From: Gammaproteobacteria bacterium
GTDB lineage: Bacteria > Pseudomonadota > Gammaproteobacteria > Ga0077536
Direction of reading: 5' to 3'
Length of the DNA stretch: 64,000 nt
NCBI GenBank assembly: GCA_021773835.1
Contig: JAJFJQ010000008.1
Location: forward strand, 124,001 to 188,000
Part shown: positions 27,336 through 36,378 of the stretch, one piece after another
Numbering within the stretch: the first letter of the stretch is position 1
How the letters are laid out: every line of letters starts with the position of its first letter
Position numbers and translations under genes: made by a program
The notes under the pieces: generated by a model
The model's database searches: none
What the model was told of the DNA's origin: nothing
What the model saw: the letters and a program-made list of their open reading frames with translations, nothing else

Positions 27336-28442
27336 CTACGTCGTAACCTGTCCACGAATCGCCTCGATCGCCGCTTGAATTTCGTGTGAGGCTTGACCCA
27401 TTCCAACGGAAATTCGAACCAGTCCGTCGCTTGCCGTCCCCAATGTCTGGTGCGCAAGCGGTGAACATTGCAGACCGCTGCCAACGAGTATTCCGAGCGT
27501 CCTAAGTGAGGCGGCAAGCTCCGCACTCGGTCGATCGTCAACCGAAAACGCCAAGCTTGGCATTCGTCGCGATGGCCTTTCGATTCCGTAACAACGAGCA
27601 CCGGCATCCTTCAGTACAACTTCCATGTGGCCGATTTGTTCACGAGCCAGATCCATGTGCACTGATCGATCGATTCGGTTCAGCCAACCGACTGCGGCAT
27701 GTAATCCTGCTAAAGCGACCTGATCGACGGATCCAACGTCACAATATCCGGGCCGCAATGGCCGATCCGCTTGCGGCAGTTCGCAGCTCGCGCCGCTGCA
27801 ATTCAGCCGCGCGTGGTCCGAGACGTAAAGTCCACCGATACCCCACGGACCTTGCAGACCCTTATGACCACCAAACGCGATGAGGTCGGCCCCGAGTGCG
27901 GCAAAATCAAGGTCGAGCCAGCCGACGACCTGAGCCGCATCCAGCAAGACTTGTGCATCGTGTCGATGGGCGAGCTCGATCACCGCTTCGAATGGCAACA
28001 AATCGCCCGTGACATTCGCAGAGGCCGTGATCGCAACGAGCCCAACATCGCCCTTGGACAGTTGATCTTCAAGATGGTTGAGATCGAGCGAACTCTCTTC
28101 GCTCGGCGGAACGTATTCCACCGTGACGCCTGCATCGGCTAGCTTCAACAACGGTCGATGCATCGCATGATGCTCCCAAGCGCTGGTCAACACGCGATGG
28201 CGCCCACCGAGGTCGACGTCTCCGATAGCGACGGCGATCGACGACGTGCAACCGGGTGTTAACAACAGTAACTCGGGATTGAGTATGCCGAAAAATTCAG
28301 CGATTGCGTGACGCGCCTGACTAAAGTGTTCGTCCCACTGACTCGGCGACCGGGTCATTGCGTCCCGTACAGTGTCCACCACGATTTTCGGCTTCGGCCA
28401 GCTCGTTCCCGCGTGGTTTAGATAAATTTCTTGTTGCGACAT
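27336..28442 (-). CDS. Class V aminotransferase (cysteine desulfurase-like)
   Basis: 368 residues. Fold-type I PLP enzyme: YLNHAGTSWPKP start, GCTSSIAVAIGD phosphate-loop region, HDAQVLLDAAQVVGW with the ring-stacking partner aspartate, and FGGHKGLQGPWGIGGLYV with the PLP lysine (K194 or K195 depending on start). Closest overall to cysteine-desulfurase-like proteins. The usual catalytic cysteine loop cannot be placed with confidence, although GSGLQCSPLAH contains a cysteine in about the right place. An ATG directly before this one (28443-28445) belongs to a repeat copy, and no ribosome site is visible upstream, so the native leader may have been replaced. Confidence 0.82.
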   Translation of the reverse strand: MSQQEIYLNHAGTSWPKPKIVVDTVRDAMTRSPSQWDEHFSQARHAIAEFFGILNPELLLLTPGCTSSIAVAIGDVDLGGRHRVLTSAWEHHAMHRPLLKLADAGVTVEYVPPSEESSLDLNHLEDQLSKGDVGLVAITASANVTGDLLPFEAVIELAHRHDAQVLLDAAQVVGWLDLDFAALGADLIAFGGHKGLQGPWGIGGLYVSDHARLNCSGASCELPQADRPLRPGYCDVGSVDQVALAGLHAAVGWLNRIDRSVHMDLAREQIGHMEVVLKDAGARCYGIERPSRRMPSLAFSVDDRPSAELAASLRTLGILVGSGLQCSPLAHQTLGTASDGLVRISVGMGQASHEIQAAIEAIRGQVTT

Positions 28443-28471
28443 CATAAATAAAAGGGGTCGGAGTTGATTTA
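28443..28471 (-). repeat. Repeat family A, copy 2, at the aminotransferase start
   Basis: Plus-strand CATAAATAAAAGGGGTCGG continuing AGTTGATTTA, matching copy 1 at all but about three positions. Its CAT end touches the start codon of the aminotransferase gene. Confidence 0.78.
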
Positions 28472-28499
28472 CAGCCCGACCATATCAACGAAGATAAAC

Positions 28500-28517
28500 G
28501 GGACGCACTTATTTTAA
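28500..28517. repeat. Repeat family B, copy 2
   Basis: GGGACGCACTTATTTTAA on the plus strand, the inverse of copy 1 at 27301-27317. It lies 28 bases beyond repeat A copy 2, so A and B may be two parts of one element end. Confidence 0.75.
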
Positions 28518-28628
28518 AACTCCTGGTTTCACGCCTTCTTGCTGGGTGGCACGACAAGTGCGTTTCCTTTTCGCATCACTGTAGATATTGACGCCGCATT
28601 CTCTGTCTGCGCCTAATGCGTATCTCTC

Positions 28629-29873
28629 ATGAACAATCTATTTTACGGTTGGGTCATCACGGCCTCCGCCTTTACCATACTATTCTTGACCTATGGGGCA
28701 CAGTACTCATTTGGGGTTTTTATTCCTGCGATGTTGGACGACCTAGGCTGGACGCGTGCAAGCCTGGGTGGCGCGTTTTCTGTATATACCGTCGTCTACA
28801 CCAGCCTTAGCATAGTCAGCGGCCGGCTTACCGATTCACTTGGACCGCGGCGCGTAATTGGATTCGGAGCGGTGCTGCTCGGCGCTGGACTCACGATGAC
28901 CAGCCAGGTTTCGTCACAGTGGCAAATGTTCTTTTGCTACAGCGTGGTTGCGGCCTTCGGCATGAGTACGGCCTACATTCCATGCAACATGACAGTTGTT
29001 CGATGGTTCGTGCGTCAGCGCGGCCTTGCGCTGGGCCTAGCCTCAAGCGGTGCGAGCTGCGGATTTCTAGTTGTTCCTTTGATTGCGGCGTATCTGATAG
29101 CTGAAACCAATTGGCGTGTGGCCATGCTAGTCGTAGGCATCGTTGTCTTGGTGATCATTAGCATCGCTGCCCATTTCATGGCGACGAGTCCCGAATTGAT
29201 GGGACTGAATACAGACGGGGACGATTCTTTAGCCGACCTGCCTGAAAATACCACCGGTGCCAACAGCGCATACGCTGCAAAAATTACATCGGCTGGGATC
29301 CCCTTACGGGAGGCCGTTAGATCATCGTCGTTCTGGATATTTCTGGCCGCCTTTACCGTCACTATGCTGAGCCTGACGGTACCGTTCGTACACCTAGTGG
29401 ATCACGCACATGATATTGGGATCACGGGTCTACGCGCCGCGATGTCAGTTAGCGTTATCGGGCTTTTTTCGCTTATCGGTAGCGTAGGCTTGGGTACTGT
29501 CTCCGATCACATCGGTCGCAAAGCGGCCATCATAATTGCGCTGACCTCTCAGGTCGTAGCGTTCGGGTTTTTTCTTACAGCGGACACCGCACCGGCGCTT
29601 TATTGCGGGTCGGCCGCATTCGGTGTGTTTTACGGCGGCTTTGCGACGCTTTTTCCAGCACTTATCGGCGATTTGTTCGGGCGGGCGCATGCAGGCGCCA
29701 TCGGTGGAGCCATTTTTGGCGCCGGCGGCTTTTTAGGTGGCTGGGGTCCGGCAATCGCCGGCTATCTACGAGATGTTCACGACAATTTCCATCTTGCCTT
29801 CTTGTGCTGCATTGTCACAGCTGTGCTCAGTTTATTTTTGTTCGCACTATTACAAAAACCACGACGCGCCTGA
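28629..29873 (+). CDS. MFS transporter, monocarboxylate/oxalate-like
   Basis: 414 residues with twelve hydrophobic helices. The opening FYGWVITASAFTILFLTYGAQYSFGVF (shortened), the SVYTVVYTSLSIVSGRLTDSLGPRRV loop after helix 2 (MFS motif A: G.L.D..G.R) and RWFVRQRGLALGLASSGAS are typical of the OxlT/monocarboxylate-carrier branch. Motif A recurs in the second half as GTVSDHIGRKAAI. Likely imports or exports an organic acid. No obvious ribosome site before the ATG. Flanked by repeat B copies on both sides and divergent from the aminotransferase. Confidence 0.88.
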   Translation: MNNLFYGWVITASAFTILFLTYGAQYSFGVFIPAMLDDLGWTRASLGGAFSVYTVVYTSLSIVSGRLTDSLGPRRVIGFGAVLLGAGLTMTSQVSSQWQMFFCYSVVAAFGMSTAYIPCNMTVVRWFVRQRGLALGLASSGASCGFLVVPLIAAYLIAETNWRVAMLVVGIVVLVIISIAAHFMATSPELMGLNTDGDDSLADLPENTTGANSAYAAKITSAGIPLREAVRSSSFWIFLAAFTVTMLSLTVPFVHLVDHAHDIGITGLRAAMSVSVIGLFSLIGSVGLGTVSDHIGRKAAIIIALTSQVVAFGFFLTADTAPALYCGSAAFGVFYGGFATLFPALIGDLFGRAHAGAIGGAIFGAGGFLGGWGPAIAGYLRDVHDNFHLAFLCCIVTAVLSLFLFALLQKPRRA

Positions 29874-29892
29874 AAAGAGAAAAGAGACGAGT

Positions 29893-29915
29893 AAAGGGGA
29901 GGCACTTATTTTCTT
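29893..29915. repeat. Repeat family B, copy 3
   Basis: AAAGGGGAGGCACTTATTTT on the plus strand; one base differs from copy 2 in the core (GGGGAGGCACTTATTTT against GGGGACGCACTTATTTT). Lies 20 bases after the MFS stop. Confidence 0.7.
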
Positions 29916-30092
29916 TGGAACGCCGAGTTGGGGCATTTTATTATGTGACACCGAAGATAATTCTGCTGTTATTTGATTTTCGCTCGGTACGGAACTGTCA
30001 GGCGGCGGAGATTTTTCTGGGTGTCCCGAACTAGTTTCTAGAGTTGAAGCGAAAGCTCCCCTAATCTAAATAAAGATGAGACAAGGACTACG

Positions 30093-31721
30093 ATGATGAC
30101 TTCTCAACAACCAGATTACGACGCAATCGTCATTGGCGCGGGCTTTGCTGGTCTCGCGGCTATCCACCACCTTCGCGAAGCCGGTCTGTCGGTGAAGGTA
30201 TTTGATAGAGCTGCCGACATCGGCGGCACCTGGACCTGGAATCGCTACCCGGGTGCGATGACGGACAGTGAGAGCTACTACTATTGTTTGACGTTTTCCA
30301 AGGAACTCTTGCAGGAATGGTCTTGGTCCAAGCGTTTTCCTGATTGGAAAGAAACCCTCGACTACATGCGCTTCGTCGCGGACAAATGCGACATGTGGCC
30401 CCATATCCAGTTGAATACTGAAATCGTCAGCGCTGATTACCAGAAAGACAGCGGTCACTGGCTGATCACAACGGGCGGTGGCGAGACGTACACTTGTAAG
30501 TATTTCATCAGTGGCATGGGCATGATTTCGGAGCCGGTGATTCCGAAGATCGAGGGCATGGATCGGTTCAAGGGCCCCCTGTTTCACTCCTCGCGCTGGC
30601 CGCAGGAAGGTCTCGACTACGCGGATAAGCGGGTCGGTATCATCGGCGCCGGAGCGACGACCGTCCAGATGCTGCCAGTGATGGCCCAAACCGCCGCAAA
30701 TGTGACGGTCTTCCACCGGACGCCGAACTTCATCATGCCCGCCATGCAGAAGCCCATGACGCCGGAGTGGGAAAAGGAGATCAAAGACAATTACGACGAG
30801 ATCGTCTCAATGTGTCGCAACCATGTGTTTGGCATGGCCTTCAACACTGCGGGTCGCAACCTGGCCGATACCCCACCGGAGAAAATACAGCAGATTTTTG
30901 AGGAAAACTGGAACGGCAGCTTCCGCTGGGTCTTCGAAACCTTCGACGATCTGCTCTCCAATCCTGAGGCGAACAAGATGGCTTCGCAGTTCATCATCGA
31001 CAAGATGAGGGAGCGGGTTGACGACCCTGAGGTTGCGGATCTGCTGATCCCCTCAACTGACGACTACCCGTTGTTTGCGAAGCGCCCGCCTCTGGATCAC
31101 GGCTACCTTGAGGCCTACAACCGCGACAATGTTCATCTGGTTGACATCAAGGACCGCGAACCGATCGTGGAGATCACGGAAACGGGCGTGCGTACCACTG
31201 AAAACGACTACGAGTTCGATATCATTGTGCTCGCCACCGGTTTCAGGGCCTACACAGGCGCGTTGGAGGCCTTCCCCATCCGCGGAGAGAGCGGCGAGTC
31301 GCTGCGTGAGAAATGGAAAAAGACGTCCGCTTGCATCATGGGTGTCTGCACCGCAGATTTCCCCAACCTGTTCATGGTAACGGGCCCACAGGCGCCTTTC
31401 GCCAATCTGCCGACCTCCATCGAGCAGAATGTTATCTGGATCACCGACTGCATCAAGAAGATGGAGAGCGAGGGGTACGATTTGTGCGTACCCAGGCAGG
31501 CCGCCGAGGAAGAGTGGACGGCCCACGTCGCCGACATTCATGAGCAGACCTTGATGAACCAGGGTGACACGGTTCATTCCTGGATGATGGGCGCCAATAT
31601 TGAGAACCACAAGCCACGGGTGTTGATCTACTTTGGTGGCGCCAACGCCTACTACGACAGACTGCGCGAGTCTGTAGACGGTGGTTTTCCAGAAGTGGCG
31701 TTTGAGCGGCTGGCGAGTTAG
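30093..31721 (+). CDS. Baeyer-Villiger monooxygenase (FAD/NADPH), canonical fingerprint
   Basis: 542 residues. FAD motif IGAGFAG (14-20), NADPH motif IGAGATT, and the complete Baeyer-Villiger fingerprint FKGPLFHSSRWP at 159-170 with His165. The later FAKRPPLDHGYLEAYNRDNV contains the conserved active-site arginine. Inserts oxygen next to a ketone, giving an ester or lactone. It is a clear paralogue of the protein at 6069-7721, but that one has Tyr where this has His. AAGGA lies about six bases before the first ATG. Codon use is more GC-rich at third positions than its left-hand neighbours, and repeats lie on both sides, so recent gain is plausible. Confidence 0.93.
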   Translation: MMTSQQPDYDAIVIGAGFAGLAAIHHLREAGLSVKVFDRAADIGGTWTWNRYPGAMTDSESYYYCLTFSKELLQEWSWSKRFPDWKETLDYMRFVADKCDMWPHIQLNTEIVSADYQKDSGHWLITTGGGETYTCKYFISGMGMISEPVIPKIEGMDRFKGPLFHSSRWPQEGLDYADKRVGIIGAGATTVQMLPVMAQTAANVTVFHRTPNFIMPAMQKPMTPEWEKEIKDNYDEIVSMCRNHVFGMAFNTAGRNLADTPPEKIQQIFEENWNGSFRWVFETFDDLLSNPEANKMASQFIIDKMRERVDDPEVADLLIPSTDDYPLFAKRPPLDHGYLEAYNRDNVHLVDIKDREPIVEITETGVRTTENDYEFDIIVLATGFRAYTGALEAFPIRGESGESLREKWKKTSACIMGVCTADFPNLFMVTGPQAPFANLPTSIEQNVIWITDCIKKMESEGYDLCVPRQAAEEEWTAHVADIHEQTLMNQGDTVHSWMMGANIENHKPRVLIYFGGANAYYDRLRESVDGGFPEVAFERLAS

Positions 31722-31761
31722 ACGGCGAGGGGCGCCGTTGCGATCGTCGGTGGTCGTATAG

Positions 31762-31796
31762 AAAAAGGGGGTAAAAAGGGGGTCGGAGTAAATTAT
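31762..31796 (-). repeat. Repeat family A, copy 3
   Basis: AAAAAGGGGG occurs twice in a row, the second leading into GGTCGGAGTAAATTA. With the inverted copy at 32060-32076 it brackets about 265 bases. Confidence 0.65.
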
Positions 31797-32059
31797 TTCA
31801 ATTGCGAGATCTGTTACGAATAATCAGACCGACAAAGTAAACAGATAGCGACTGAATTGAGGAAGCGTAATGGCAAGGAAGCCAACCAGTTACATCGCAG
31901 AAAGCGCATGTTACGAAGTGCAACGGGGACTTGCTCGTCGAGCGACTTTAGACACGACCGTCGGCGATGGGTTGTCTCTTGAAAGCCTAGATCTGGTGTA
32001 TCCAACAGTACGACGAAAATTGCGCAGCGCTATCTTGATTACGAAGCTTCGAAGCATCG
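31797..32059. other. Segment between inverted repeat A copies
   Basis: A plus-strand frame (31870 onward, beginning MARKPTSYIAESACYEVQRG) is open through the segment but has no known family, and it runs into the far repeat copy. The size and inverted ends suggest a small non-autonomous element or a relic. No firm gene. Confidence 0.35.
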
Positions 32060-32076
32060 TAACTGACTCCGACCCC
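32060..32076 (+). repeat. Repeat family A, copy 4 (inverted)
   Basis: TAACTGACTCCGACCCC, the reverse complement of the GGGGTCGGAGT core. It is followed by CATTTGTCGTC written twice in tandem. Confidence 0.65.
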
Positions 32077-32603
32077 ATTTGTCGTCCATTTGTCGTCTAC
32101 CCCGACCTCAGCATTATGAGGACGGCCAGTAACTTTTAACTTGTTGTTTTAATGACATTCTCTTCGGCGCCCGTTGCAACTAAATGCCCAGCAAAGCTCA
32201 ACGATGTTCAACTGAGTCACGCAAAAGTCCCACAAGAATTCCTGGCTGTTCGAATTCCGATCCTGGACGAAACGCCACCGATTTCCAATATTTGTTATCG
32301 GAAGTAGGTTCGCTACGATGGTCGGGCGATGCGTGATCTCATTATTCTTTTTTTATTCGCGTTCTCGTCACGATCGCCCATGTGTTCGGGCCGGACGGCA
32401 CGCGTTCCGTTTTCGCTGAATCGTTACTTACAAAACATCAACTGCTGATAATCAGGCGCTCACGAACGTGAGCGCCTCGCCAACGGTCGAAAGACGGAAC
32501 TATAGTCGGGATATGCGTCGTATCGATGCGGCCTACCCGCTTGCTACGGGCTGCAATTATCCTGAGACCCTCGGCAAACCCCGGCTTTCACCGAACATTA
32601 CTG
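32077..32603. other. Non-coding stretch with a palindrome
   Basis: No gene recognised. It holds a perfect 10-bp inverted repeat at 32454-32477 (AGGCGCTCAC-GAAC-GTGAGCGCCT). No T run follows on either strand. Confidence 0.5.
32454..32477. repeat. Perfect hairpin, 10-bp stem and GAAC loop
   Basis: AGGCGCTCAC and GTGAGCGCCT flank GAAC. It may be a terminator relic or an element end, in a decayed region with no intact gene nearby. Confidence 0.7.
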
Positions 32604-32967
32604 AAACGTAACTTCAAACGATCCGCTGTTCAAGTTTCATCGATGGAAGACCACCCTACGGATCTTTGATGTCACAGAAGTAAAGACTGCTCTCTACGTT
32701 CCGCTCTTCCACCCATTTGTGGAACTACTCATCGGAACCATGAAGCGAGAGTTTCTCGACCAGGTACCGTTCAGGGGTACACGCGATCTGCAGCGGAAAT
32801 TACATTCACTCGAAAAACACTACAACCATGGTCGTGCGCGTCGCGGACCTAGAGGTGCGATACCTGAGTCGGAACCGGCGAACGCAGTTCAAGGCATTGA
32901 TCGCCTAGATAATTATCGATGGAAATCCTCCTGCCGAGGGTTATATCAATTGCCAACGGCAGCTTAG
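32604..32967 (+). pseudogene. Integrase-core (DDE) transposase, 3' remnant 1
   Basis: After a TGA at about 32601 the frame reads NDPLFKFHRWKTTLRIFDV, then YVPLFHPFVELLIGTMKREF and KLHSLEKHYNHGRA, and ends WKSSCRGLYQLPTAA-stop. This is the last third of an integrase-core transposase; relatives have SHPFVERLIGT..REFLD and end CRGLFQ.P.AA. The N-terminal and first catalytic parts are missing, so it is a truncated copy. A GTG at 32719 opens the longest stretch but is not a true start. Confidence 0.85.
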
Positions 32968-33038
32968 TTAGTAATTCGCACCCAATACCTTCTGCTTGAT
33001 CAATTTGGAATTGATCTTGCCGAGCGGCGATGCTTCGA

Positions 33039-33242
33039 CTATCGCAACCGCGATCGATCCGAGCGTATCAATGTCAGATGTGCAGTCGACTGATCATATA
33101 ATTTTATGATCTCCATCCATTCTTCTATTTCGATGGCAGGGATGTCATCTGAATACCTCCCGGTTATCTGGAAGTAGAAAGATGAATCAGCGAGAAATCG
33201 ATTTATAAATTCTTGTTTGATCATGATCGCTTCTTCCATCAA
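33039..33242 (-). CDS. Small ORF of unknown function
   Basis: 67 codons beginning MMEEAIMIKQEFINRFLADS, acidic in the middle (IPAIEIEEWMEII). No family recognised and no partner. It lies between two transposase remnants in a decayed region, so it may be chance. Confidence 0.25.
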   Translation of the reverse strand: MMEEAIMIKQEFINRFLADSSFYFQITGRYSDDIPAIEIEEWMEIIKLYDQSTAHLTLIRSDRSRLR

Positions 33243-33329
33243 TTTATCATCGCGTTAATGATCCGATCGAAATGTGATCTTTCTGTGAATCCTTGATGAA
33301 ATTATCATGACGGTTTGCTCAAAAGACGA

Positions 33330-33410
33330 GTTTTGATCTATTACGGCAAATCTTGCCGTCAAGACTCGTACCCAGGTCCAATAGCGTCCTAATTAGTAAT
33401 TTACACCCAA
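33330..33410 (+). pseudogene. Integrase-core transposase, 3' remnant 2 with element end
   Basis: Reads YYGKSCRQDSYPGPIAS-stop, aligning with the end of remnant 1 (WKSSCRGLYQLPTAA-stop). The stop is embedded in an imperfect 21-base direct repeat (33390-33410) that matches 32965-32985 at 18 positions, where remnant 1 also stops. Two separate copies of the same element end are therefore present. Confidence 0.6.
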
Positions 33411-33737
33411 CAGGCAACGACGCGCTCGTTGGCCTGGGTGAAATCGGTTGCGTTGTAATAATACTTTTCGGCCTTCGACGAACGCACCTCCCGCAGCCCT
33501 TCCGGCTTTCATCGCAGCGACTTTTTGTTCCCACCAAATGCGTGATCTCTATGAAAAGCGATGAGCGACAAATTTTTCTAATCACATCTAATTGTAAGAG
33601 CACGTCGGTATCCTGCTCTCGTCTCACAGAATTGGCTTAAATCGTTTTAGCCCTGGGAGCGGATCGGCCCGAGATTTAGGAAACCCCGAAGCCTGAGCAC
33701 TGTAGTGCCGCCCGCATGAAGACATCGGAGTAGGAAG
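33411..33737. other. Non-coding stretch, 327 bases
   Basis: No gene supported on either strand. Short frames overlap each other and lack ribosome sites or family resemblance. Confidence 0.45.
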
Positions 33738-34465
33738 GTGACGAGTCTTAAGAGATTTTTTGTACTACCTGTGCTTACAGTGCTGGCGGTTTTCTACAGC
33801 ACCGCGCAAGCGACCTCCGTTTCGGTCGCGGCCCACAATGCCACAGTTCCCGAACTCGATCTCAACATCTACCTAACAGTCGAAAGAGGGCTCGCGACCT
33901 TCTGGTTTAGCAACGACTCGACCGGCGACGCTGTGGCGGCGCGGATCTATTTCGAAGTAGGTCTCGGCGATCTCGGCTTCCAAGATCCCGTGATCGTTGG
34001 CGGGAGCGGTGTTAGCTTCGGTACAAGCTTCCCCGGACAAGCTCGCTTCCCGATGGGAATTTAGTGAACTGGGCCGGGGAATTCTTCGCAATCGGTGCCA
34101 CCAGCCCGCCGCCGAAGCACGGAATTGGCGTCGGCGACAACCTCGTCGTAACCTTCGGCTACAATAGTACGCTCGCTGCCCTTCTCACAGGTCTCACCGA
34201 TGCCTCCGGCAATGCGCGTATCGCCGCTCACGTGCTCGACTGTAACGGTGGAAATGGTTGCGCCGCTGCCACGGTAGTCCCCGTGCCAGCTGCATTGCCT
34301 TTGCTTTTGTCGGCGCTCGCCGGTCTATTCGTCGTGCAGCGCCGGCGCTCCCTAACCTTCCTCACAAGCCTTGTCGGCAATATGACACCGATCATCGATG
34401 ACCCTTCAAACACATCTCTACTCGCCGGCTGCAAACCGACGTCGTCTGCGCTCGCGTTCGTCTAG
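33738..34465 (+). pseudogene. Exported protein with VPxPA C-terminal sorting signal, frameshifted
   Basis: Starts at a GTG with signal peptide (TSLKRFFVLPVLTVLAVFYS, end near ATA-like AQA) and a beta-rich body. The first frame stops at 34064; the second continues the same protein (from LVNWAGEFFAIG, through GVGDNLVVTFGY) to VPVPAALPLLLSALAG and an RRR, the tripartite VPxPA/PEP-CTERM signal. A single missing base near 34050 would join RFP with DGNLVNW. The tail then runs about 36 residues past RRR, where such proteins normally end. Either a decayed gene, a sequencing error, or both. No exosortase or sortase is in the window. Confidence 0.7.
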
Positions 34466-34526
34466 AGATCCGGGGACTATAAAAATAGACATATGAGAAG
34501 CAGCCAATTTATAGGAGACGGGGCAG

Positions 34527-35573
34527 CTACCGCGGGGTTAATTTCCGAGTACAGGTCGGTTGACGCTGCGTCGACCTCGAAATAAGCGCAAGGTGCGAGA
34601 CGAACTCCGCGGTACAGCGTTGCCAGGTAAATTGGCGCGCATAGGCAACACAATCCGCGCGCTGCAGGTTCAACGCACCAACGATAGCGCGAGATAGGTC
34701 GTCATCGAGGAACCCGGAACGGCCGTGATCGACGACATCCAACGGACCCTGCACGGGATAAGCCGCGACGGGCACCCCACACGCCATCGCTTCGAGCATT
34801 ACGAGTCCAAAGGTATCGGTCAGACTCGGAAAGACGAATACATCGGCCGCCGAGATATGACGCGCCAACTCGCGACCGAACTTTGCGCCGAGAAAGTGGG
34901 TGTCTTGGTAACGCGTTCGCAATCGCTCCAAATCAGGCCCGTCACCGATCACGACTTTCGACCCTTTAAGCGATAAATCAAGAAACGCCCCAATGTTCTT
35001 CTCGACTGCGACGCGGCCCATATACAAATGCATCGGGCGCGGCAACGACAACTCTATCGGATCACCGGGATGGAAAACGTCGCTGTCGACACCACGCCGC
35101 CACAAGCCCAAGCGTTTGAAACCGCGTGCTTCCAACTTCGCAATTTGCGATGAGGTCGGGACCATAGTGCACTTGGCGGAGGCATGGAAAAGTCGCAAAT
35201 AAGCATAGCTGAAGCCAATGGGTACTGGTGCACGCAGACGAAGATATTCCGGGAACTGTGTATGGAAGGCTGTGGTGAATGGATACGCTCTACGGCGTAC
35301 GTAGCGCCGCGCCGCGTGCCCTAATGGGCCTTCTGTTGCTATATGCACCGCGTCAGGACCGAACGTGTCGAGCATATTCGTGATTTTGGTCGCGGGGAAT
35401 AGCGCGAGGCGAATCTCCGGATACGTCGGGCATGGGATAGTCGGAAACGCGTGTGGCGTTATTATCAAGACGTCGTGCCCACCCTCCTCGAGGCGGCAGG
35501 CGGTCATCTGTAATGTCCGCACGACCCCATTTACCTGCGGCTCCCAGGCGTCCGTGACAATCGCGATGCGCAC
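34527..35573 (-). CDS. GT4-type glycosyltransferase
   Basis: 348 residues with the GT-B fold marks: MRIAIVTDAWEPQVNGVVRT at the start, LYMGRVAVEKNI, VIGDGPDLERL and the EX7E-like nucleotide-sugar motif in FPSLTDTFGLVMLEAMACGVPV. The start resembles mannosyl- and glucuronosyl-transferases that act on membrane lipids. It begins four bases after the stop of the LpxH-like gene, so the two are one operon, a pairing seen in other proteobacteria. Probably modifies a membrane lipid at the cytoplasmic face; donor and acceptor unknown. Confidence 0.88.
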   Translation of the reverse strand: MRIAIVTDAWEPQVNGVVRTLQMTACRLEEGGHDVLIITPHAFPTIPCPTYPEIRLALFPATKITNMLDTFGPDAVHIATEGPLGHAARRYVRRRAYPFTTAFHTQFPEYLRLRAPVPIGFSYAYLRLFHASAKCTMVPTSSQIAKLEARGFKRLGLWRRGVDSDVFHPGDPIELSLPRPMHLYMGRVAVEKNIGAFLDLSLKGSKVVIGDGPDLERLRTRYQDTHFLGAKFGRELARHISAADVFVFPSLTDTFGLVMLEAMACGVPVAAYPVQGPLDVVDHGRSGFLDDDLSRAIVGALNLQRADCVAYARQFTWQRCTAEFVSHLALISRSTQRQPTCTRKLTPR

Positions 35574-35577
35574 GGTA

Positions 35578-36378
35578 CTACGCAGCCTCTCGTGTTAACG
35601 ACGCGGGAATTGCAGTCGCCTGATTGTCGTCCCAAGTCAGGATCTCTAGCTCACCGCTTTGGTGCTCGACAAGGGTCGTGCAACTTTCGACCCAGTCACC
35701 ACAATTGCAATACACAATCTGGCCGATCTGCGAAATTTCCGCGCGATGGATATGACCGCAGACGACGCCCGTCACACCGTAGCGCTCGGCCGCCGCCGCG
35801 ACAGCGCGTTCGAAATTACTGATCGCCTGGACCGCGTTTTTTACTCGGTGTTTGATGTATTTCGCGAGGGACCAGTGCGGAAATCCAAGCCTTCTCCGAC
35901 AATAATTGAGAGCGAGGTTCAAATACAATAGCGACTCATATCCACGCGCTCCCAACATGCCGAGCCAACGCGACGACGTTACAGCCGCATCAAATTGATC
36001 ACCGTGTAAAACCAATAATTTTGAGCCATCGAGGCGAACATGTATCGCCGTATCGACGATCGAGATATTGCCAAAACTGTGCCCGGTGTAATCGCGCAGA
36101 AACTCATCGTGGTTTCCTGGCACATAGATGACTTTAGTGCCGACCTTTGCTTTACCGAGAATAGCGCGAACGACATTGTTATGCGCCTGTGGCCAGTAGC
36201 GTCGCTTTTTTAGCTGCCAGATATCGACGATGTCGCCGACCAGATAAAGGTATTCGCAATCGACCGATTTCAGAAATTCGAGCAGCGACTCGGCGTTGCA
36301 TCCCCGAAAACCGAGATGAACGTCAGACAACCATATTGTGCGGAACTTACGGCTACCTGAATTATTAAGATATCGCAT
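35578..36378 (-). CDS. LpxH-like UDP-2,3-diacylglucosamine diphosphatase family metallophosphoesterase
   Basis: 266 residues from the ATG at 36376-36378, preferred over an ATG at 36441 because GGAGAC lies seven bases upstream. The calcineurin-type metal motifs are present: WLSDVHLGF, VGDIVDIW, GNHDE, LHGDQFD and GHIHRAE. LpxH-type enzymes cleave UDP-diacylglucosamine to lipid X in lipid A synthesis. This longer subgroup, paired with a GT4 glycosyltransferase, may act on other UDP- or phospholipid substrates. Four bases separate it from the downstream transferase. Confidence 0.85.
   Translation of the reverse strand: MRYLNNSGSRKFRTIWLSDVHLGFRGCNAESLLEFLKSVDCEYLYLVGDIVDIWQLKKRRYWPQAHNNVVRAILGKAKVGTKVIYVPGNHDEFLRDYTGHSFGNISIVDTAIHVRLDGSKLLVLHGDQFDAAVTSSRWLGMLGARGYESLLYLNLALNYCRRRLGFPHWSLAKYIKHRVKNAVQAISNFERAVAAAAERYGVTGVVCGHIHRAEISQIGQIVYCNCGDWVESCTTLVEHQSGELEILTWDDNQATAIPASLTREAA

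Noticed and set aside
32454-32477. Perfect palindrome considered as an intrinsic terminator
   Set aside because: No T run on either side and no intact gene ends there; kept only as a hairpin.
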